From NCBI RefSeq assembly GCF_938039215.1, contig NZ_CALHVI010000033.1:24460-88459 (forward strand): a stretch of 64,000 nt of DNA, written 5' to 3'. The notes below the pieces were generated by a model. That model was not told the DNA's origin and made no database searches. It worked only from the letters and a program-made list of their open reading frames with translations. Source of the stretch: an uncultured Porphyromonas sp. Its GTDB lineage: Bacteria; Bacteroidota; Bacteroidia; Bacteroidales; Porphyromonadaceae. The position numbers and the translations under genes were made by a program. Of this stretch, positions 59,676 to 64,000 are shown piece by piece. The stretch's first letter is position 1. The number at the start of each line of letters is the position of its first letter.

Positions 59676-61178
59676 CTACTTCGCTGGGATCTGAGCACCA
59701 TAGCCCGAGACCACGCCGAAGAGCCGACGAGCCTTCTCCCAAGGATACTTGTTGGCGAACATCGTCACACGGGTAGTCTGCGTGGCCTGCTGGTTGAGGC
59801 CGAGGTGGCGATTGATCTGATTGGCTGTCGAGTTGCGGTCATAGCTCTCCGAGGTAGAGATCTTGAGGCTGGTGAAGCCCTTGAGGTAGGGAGCATCGAT
59901 CGCATCTATGAAGCGTTTGTCGAAAGGCATCTCCTTATTCCCCTCGTACTTAGGGCCGATCTCATCCGCTTCCTCGATACGGGAGGCAGGGACATTCAGA
60001 GGATTGCCCTTGGTGCAGATCTGTAGGTCGTACATATTGCCCGTGAAGTAATTCTCATAGAGATTACTCTGCTTGAGCTTCTCATATTCCTGCTTCGCCT
60101 CGTAGCGACAACGCTCGACACCGCAGCGGGAATTGAAGGCGAAGATATTGCGATAGACATTGATCGTACGGATCCCATTCATGAAGCGGAAGCCTTGCCC
60201 CATGGTCTCAAACTCCTTAGTGATCGGCCAAGTGAAGAGCACCGTATTGTGATGGAAGTCCAGCGAGATCTCACCCTCTCGCCCTGCGGCGAGTGTACCC
60301 CAGATCTCACATGCGGCATAACGGTTGGCGACGAAGACATTATTACTTACCTCGATGTGCCCTGCACCCATCCCAGCCTGCAGACCGAAGAAACGGCAGT
60401 TGACGAAGACACAGTTCGAGACACGGACCTTCCCCTCGACAGTGAGGTGAAGCGCCCGCCAGTCAGCCTTCGAATAGCCCGTAGGCTGAACTCCCGTGCC
60501 ATCGGGATGAATGAGCATACCCGTGAGCACTTCCGAATTAGGAGTACCCGTGCGTGGATCCTTGACATCGGCCTTGTTGTAGAGGATCAGTTCCCCGCCA
60601 TCGAACGTAAAGCCGTCTACCACCACTTCTCCAGCGGGACGCTTGTCTCCGTAGGCACGACGTGCTGTGATGTGGAAAAGCGCCGAGCCGAGCACACGGG
60701 GAGTCGTCTCATTGGGCTGGATCTTGGTGATGTACTTCAAGGGATCTCGCTCCGAGAAGTCGGGCGAATAACCGCCATAGAACTTGAGGAACTTACCATC
60801 GTCGGCTCCATTACCGAAGCGTCCACATTCGATGAAGCCTCGATCCATATTGCCCAAATAGTTGCCTTCGGCGACGAGGATCGTCGAGCCTTCTTCTGCT
60901 AGGTCAATAGCCTTCTGTAGATCCTTCAGAGGTGTATCCTTGCTCAGGCCATCGGCACGTGCTTTACCCTTGACACTCACATAGTAAGTCTTAGCCGAAG
61001 CATTGGGGGTACTAGCACTGCTGCCGTCCCGATCAAAGGCGCACGCTTCTGTGTGTACAGCCACCTGTGTTGTCGCCTTGGAGGTCTTCTCTAGCGAGGC
61101 ATTAAGTCCTCGAGCTTCAGCGGGGAGTAAGACTCCTAGGCCAAGGATAATCGAAAGAAAATAGGTAGTTCTTTTCAT
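59676..61178 (-). CDS. Secreted right-handed beta-helix protein
   Basis: The 500-residue precursor has a signal peptide (MKRTTYFLSIILGLGVLLPAEA). The mature part reads as a parallel beta-helix: a DUF1565-like opening (YYVSVKGKARADGLSKDTPLKDLQKAID in two parts) followed by turns such as VVVDGFTFDGGELILYN, VRVSNCVFVNCRFFGLQAG and IEVSNNVFVANRYAACEIWG. Such folds occur in polysaccharide lyases and in adhesins; no catalytic set could be assigned. The ATG at 61178 is set by the signal peptide. It follows the SH3-like gene by 43 bp. Confidence 0.83.
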   Translation of the reverse strand: MKRTTYFLSIILGLGVLLPAEARGLNASLEKTSKATTQVAVHTEACAFDRDGSSASTPNASAKTYYVSVKGKARADGLSKDTPLKDLQKAIDLAEEGSTILVAEGNYLGNMDRGFIECGRFGNGADDGKFLKFYGGYSPDFSERDPLKYITKIQPNETTPRVLGSALFHITARRAYGDKRPAGEVVVDGFTFDGGELILYNKADVKDPRTGTPNSEVLTGMLIHPDGTGVQPTGYSKADWRALHLTVEGKVRVSNCVFVNCRFFGLQAGMGAGHIEVSNNVFVANRYAACEIWGTLAAGREGEISLDFHHNTVLFTWPITKEFETMGQGFRFMNGIRTINVYRNIFAFNSRCGVERCRYEAKQEYEKLKQSNLYENYFTGNMYDLQICTKGNPLNVPASRIEEADEIGPKYEGNKEMPFDKRFIDAIDAPYLKGFTSLKISTSESYDRNSTANQINRHLGLNQQATQTTRVTMFANKYPWEKARRLFGVVSGYGAQIPAK

Positions 61179-61221
61179 GACATTGAGTATCGTATTGTGA
61201 ATAGGGATGCTTAGATAGGGT

Positions 61222-62040
61222 CTATGCACAAGTAGTCAGGGGGTTGCCACAGAGCCACTCGCTATGTATCCAGCCTTGGTGCTTCTTGTCGATCGTCTGC
61301 ACCTTGACCCATGCGCCTCGCCACTCTAGAGGGCGTAGGAGGATCTCCTTGGTGAAGGAATACACGACACGTCCCTCGTTCGAGGGTCGATCCCGTAGAT
61401 GGAGCTTTTGTCCACCATAGTTGCGTGTATCCATGGCAATGACAGAGGAGTGAATCCAAGCATCCCCAGACTTGCGGATGGCAGCTACCCCTTCATTCTC
61501 CGTTTCGTATACACTGATCTGATTGCCACAGATGCGCCACCACCCATCTTGGGCAGCGCAGACACTGAGTAGGTATGTCCCCTTCTTGCTTAGCTGACAT
61601 ACCACATCGCCCTTAGGTCTATTGCGGAGGTTCGTATCCCCCGCCTGCGTATCGTGGATGAAGACACCCATAGCGTCTGAGACATTGTGGAGCAGGAGGG
61701 TACGAGTCTCTCCCTTGAATCTCAGGATGAGCTCCAGCAGATGGCGATCCGTCCTCGTAGACCGAGGGATGATGGCAAAGCTGTCACTAGACTTGCTCCG
61801 GAGCTCATAGCGGGCTAACTGCTCGTCATAGGAGAAGTAATGCAAGGTATCTATGGTGTCATCGGCATACTCCAGAAAGAGCTCGACGGGCTTACTCTGG
61901 GCTAGGTCATACTCCAGCTGCACATTCACACCTCCGAGCTGATAGGCATAGCAGGTCACCGAAGGCCCCTCTTGTGCCACACCCAGAGTCACGCTGGAGA
62001 GCAAATAGAGTGCACCGAATAAGAATTTATTTAGTCTCAT
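61222..62040 (-). CDS. Secreted protein with two SH3-like domains
   Basis: The 272-residue protein has a signal peptide (MRLNKFLFGALYLLSSVTLGVAQ). Two bacterial SH3-like domains can be read: about residues 135-195 (TNLRNRPKGDVVCQLSKKG, DGWWRICG, WIHSSV) and about 210-265 (LHLRDRPSNEGRVVYSF, WVKVQTID, GWIHSEWL). Such domains often bind peptidoglycan or wall polymers. The N-terminal ~110 residues are a separate beta-rich domain I do not recognise. It is part of the secreted-protein cluster. Confidence 0.82.
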   Translation of the reverse strand: MRLNKFLFGALYLLSSVTLGVAQEGPSVTCYAYQLGGVNVQLEYDLAQSKPVELFLEYADDTIDTLHYFSYDEQLARYELRSKSSDSFAIIPRSTRTDRHLLELILRFKGETRTLLLHNVSDAMGVFIHDTQAGDTNLRNRPKGDVVCQLSKKGTYLLSVCAAQDGWWRICGNQISVYETENEGVAAIRKSGDAWIHSSVIAMDTRNYGGQKLHLRDRPSNEGRVVYSFTKEILLRPLEWRGAWVKVQTIDKKHQGWIHSEWLCGNPLTTCA

Positions 62041-62072
62041 AATCAGGGGGTATTAGGGATTGAACGAATGAA

Positions 62073-62801
62073 TTACAAGCACTGACAGTCTTCGTCTGCA
62101 TCCACTTTAGATAGAGTCTTCACCTCTTTGACCCAACGCTCATTCTGCCAGCGGAAGATGACGTACTTACACTGCTTCAAATAACCATATTCGGTATCGA
62201 GGAACATAGTCTCGTACTCCATATCTTGTACGGGGAAGCCCATGTGCATCTCCAGCGAAGTCCCCTGGCGGGGTAGAGCATAGCGGAAGAGTGCACGCTT
62301 CTGGAAGAGACGGCTAAGCTCCGATCGTTGCTTAGGGGTAAGTCCCGAGGTATCGTAGAAGTCCTCCAGCTTCACCTGACTAATATCAGGGGCTAAGAAC
62401 CCACCGAGCCGGATACGACCTCGGTCATAGATGTAGAACTTGAGGTGACTGATACCTTCCGTCTCAGAAGCAGCGACGAGCTTGCGTCCGTCCTTTAGGT
62501 TCCAATAGCACACCTCTACCCTCCAGTTCTCTGGGTAGGCATAGTAGACACGGAGGTAGCCCCTTCGCTCATCACAGACATCTATGAAGGGTGGGACTAC
62601 CTCCTCCTTATCCTTAGGACAACCGATTTGCTTCAGTAGCTCTCTGCGCTCCTCCACCGTCCAGCGGTTCCCCAGAGCATCATCGGGAAGGGCTAAGAAG
62701 ATATCACGGATATTGACCTTCTTCTCGCTAGCTTTGCGCTGCTGTGCCTCTATGCTACAGAATGAAAGAGCACACAGCAGGATGAGGATAATCTTTCGCA
62801 T
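62073..62801 (-). CDS. Secreted protein, DUF3256-like
   Basis: The 242-residue precursor has a signal peptide (MRKIILILLCALSFCSIEAQ). The start of the mature part (NIRDIFLALPDDALGNRWTVEERRELLKQIG, read in two halves) resembles DUF3256 proteins of Bacteroidota, with a beta-rich remainder. The C-terminus ends CQCL. Function is unknown. It lies 67 bp after the lipoprotein gene at 62869 and 32 bp before the SH3-like gene. Confidence 0.75.
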   Translation of the reverse strand: MRKIILILLCALSFCSIEAQQRKASEKKVNIRDIFLALPDDALGNRWTVEERRELLKQIGCPKDKEEVVPPFIDVCDERRGYLRVYYAYPENWRVEVCYWNLKDGRKLVAASETEGISHLKFYIYDRGRIRLGGFLAPDISQVKLEDFYDTSGLTPKQRSELSRLFQKRALFRYALPRQGTSLEMHMGFPVQDMEYETMFLDTEYGYLKQCKYVIFRWQNERWVKEVKTLSKVDADEDCQCL

Positions 62802-62868
62802 GAGATCAATCGATTTAGTTAAGAGAGAATAAGCTTTACGCTAATGCAAGCCTGCCTTAGCCTAGAGG

Positions 62869-63561
62869 CTACTCGACCATACCCCATCGATACTCCTCGA
62901 GAGGGGTGACCTTACGCTCCTTGATCTTGACCTCTACCTTCCGCAGGGCCATCAGAGGGAGGCCATCAAAGAGATCGGGCTGTAGCTTCTCCTGTAGCTC
63001 CTTGAGCTGCTTATTGCGAAGGGCATCGGGCACCTTATTCAGATCGCCCCAAGCTCCCTTTTTCTGATCCCAGGCGATCGTCGGGGAGGCTTCATCCTGA
63101 GTGTAGAAGTAGAAGGTATTCGCATCAGCGACCTCCACTCCTTGTCCAGAGTCGAAGGGCAGATCGATGGGCATCACTTCATTCCCCGTAGCTAGGTCAT
63201 GGAGACGAAGCGTGCCTGTGGCTCCTGTACCTTCGTAGGTAAGTAGCGTATACCCCACTACCCCCTCAAAGTCGAGAATGGTACCCTCCAGCTCAAAGGC
63301 CTTGATATCAGAGCCCGAACGCTTGGGTTGCACCTTGATGGTATTGTAGACACCACCCTCTGTCTCTATCGTCTTGCCCTTGACGATACGCACATCGTCA
63401 TTCTCAAAGGCCACCTCATCCCCATCCGTCAGTTCGGGTAGTGGGAGGGAGGCTATCTGAGTACTATCACTTGAGTCTGATTGACTGGTCTGTCCGGTAC
63501 AGCCTATCGTGAGGAGGCTGAGTGCTAGGGCTGTGCCTAGGATAAGAGATTTGTACTGCAT
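62869..63561 (-). CDS. Lipoprotein, upstream paralogue partly visible next door
   Basis: The 230-residue protein has a signal peptide with lipidated Cys21 (LLTIGC) and a Ser/Asp-rich linker. The mature domain is unrecognised. It shares long matches with the partial gene at 63595-64000: LHDLATG, IAWDQKKGAWGDLNKVP against ISWDQKKGTWVDQTKVP, and KERKVTPLEEYRWG at the C-terminus. The two are therefore tandem duplicates, 33 bp apart. Confidence 0.82.
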   Translation of the reverse strand: MQYKSLILGTALALSLLTIGCTGQTSQSDSSDSTQIASLPLPELTDGDEVAFENDDVRIVKGKTIETEGGVYNTIKVQPKRSGSDIKAFELEGTILDFEGVVGYTLLTYEGTGATGTLRLHDLATGNEVMPIDLPFDSGQGVEVADANTFYFYTQDEASPTIAWDQKKGAWGDLNKVPDALRNKQLKELQEKLQPDLFDGLPLMALRKVEVKIKERKVTPLEEYRWGMVE

Positions 63562-63594
63562 GGTATATATTCTTATTGGTAAGAAGGAGATGAT

Positions 63595-64000
63595 TTACTC
63601 TACGTAGCCCCACCGGTACTCCTCGAGTGGGGTGACCTTACGCTCCTTGAGATCCACCTTGACCTTCTGCTTAGCCATGAGGGGCAACCCTTCGCTGAGG
63701 AAGTCCTTGACCGCCTGTTGGGCCTCTTTAAGTTGCTCGTTGCGTAGGGCAGCAGGTACCTTCGTTTGGTCTACCCAAGTACCCTTCTTCTGATCCCAAC
63801 TGATCCTAGGATTCTTGTCCCAATCATAGGTGTAGAAGAAGAGCACATCATCACCTTGGATCTCGAGCGTATCGGACTCAAAGGGGTAGTCTACTGGTAC
63901 GACGACTTCGCCTGTCGCTAGATCGTGTAGCCAAAGGGTACGGACGACACCTGTGCCTTCGCTTGTCACTAGGGTATTCCCTAGGATAGCTTCGAAGTCA
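63595..64000 (-). CDS. C-terminal part of a tandem paralogous (lipo)protein, cut by right edge
   Basis: The frame stays open to the right edge, reading DFEAILGNTLVTSEGTG at the boundary, which aligns with DFEGVVGYTLLTYEGTG of the neighbour. A GTG at 63969 is therefore an internal codon and the start lies outside the window. The visible 135 codons end KVTPLEEYRWGYVE. A lipoprotein signal is expected upstream by analogy. Confidence 0.85.
   Translation of the reverse strand, partial: DFEAILGNTLVTSEGTGVVRTLWLHDLATGEVVVPVDYPFESDTLEIQGDDVLFFYTYDWDKNPRISWDQKKGTWVDQTKVPAALRNEQLKEAQQAVKDFLSEGLPLMAKQKVKVDLKERKVTPLEEYRWGYVE

Overview
The window is chromosomal DNA from a member of the Bacteroidota, most likely a Porphyromonas-like species with fairly high G+C. 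The reasons are: the 5' half of a SprA/Sov type IX secretion (T9SS) translocon gene next to ruvA; a secreted protease with a T9SS-type C-terminal domain; the OmpA-like protein pair typical of Porphyromonas; Bacteroidota-restricted families (DUF4296, DUF4494, PCMD, HU-HIG, DUF3298); and many -7 boxes of the Bacteroidota form TAnnTTTG. The species is not settled. I saw no tRNA, rRNA, CRISPR array, insertion sequence, integrase or prophage gene.

Layout. 1-4530 (minus): ruvA then sprA, which runs off the left edge. 4925-13504 (plus): a long run ileS, DksA/TraR-like gene, lspA, DUF4296 lipoprotein, small unknown gene, gltX, waaA. 14099-15025: a guanidino-modifying enzyme. 15493-18899 (minus): acetate CoA-transferase, trmD, lipoprotein. 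19489-20646: a Fic AMPylator between two copies of a direct repeat. 21061-27523: HU-like protein, GH13 glycosidase with a patatin lipase, the OmpA-like pair, a small lipoprotein. 28002-32395: clpB, DUF3298 lipoprotein, rsmG. 32490-37285 (minus): menG, T9SS protease, pdxB, DUF3467. 37781-39965: rplS, then a PCMD lipoprotein with a beta-barrel protein. 40218-46535 (minus): uvrB, MscS channel, MATE exporter, LtaS-like phosphoglycerol transferase, probably one operon. 46955-52152 (minus): TonB-type outer-membrane protein, ahpF, ahpC. 52606-57939 (minus): FHA protein, S41 protease, PLP-binding protein, DUF4494, acyl-CoA ligase. 58360-64000 (minus): secreted and lipid-anchored proteins, ending with a lipoprotein gene and its tandem paralogue cut by the right edge.

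The most striking unexplained structure is in the non-coding DNA. Many intergenic gaps hold arrays of short imperfect palindromes (17-19 bp) repeated at a fixed 23-bp step. Six arrays belong to one sharp family (unit CGACCTACCGTAGGTCG, four units, about 87 bp, both orientations). Others use a unit like GAGGCGCTACTAGCGCCTC or more decayed forms. In three six-copy-family arrays the flank holds a further unrelated palindrome in the same 23-bp register, so the families look like versions of one kind of element. One pair of units lies inside a coding region (9522-9560). I know of no described system that matches this.

Functionally, the window joins housekeeping (translation, repair, cofactors) with envelope biology: T9SS export, lipoprotein processing, lipid A Kdo transfer, OmpA-like anchoring, peroxide defence and many surface lipoproteins.
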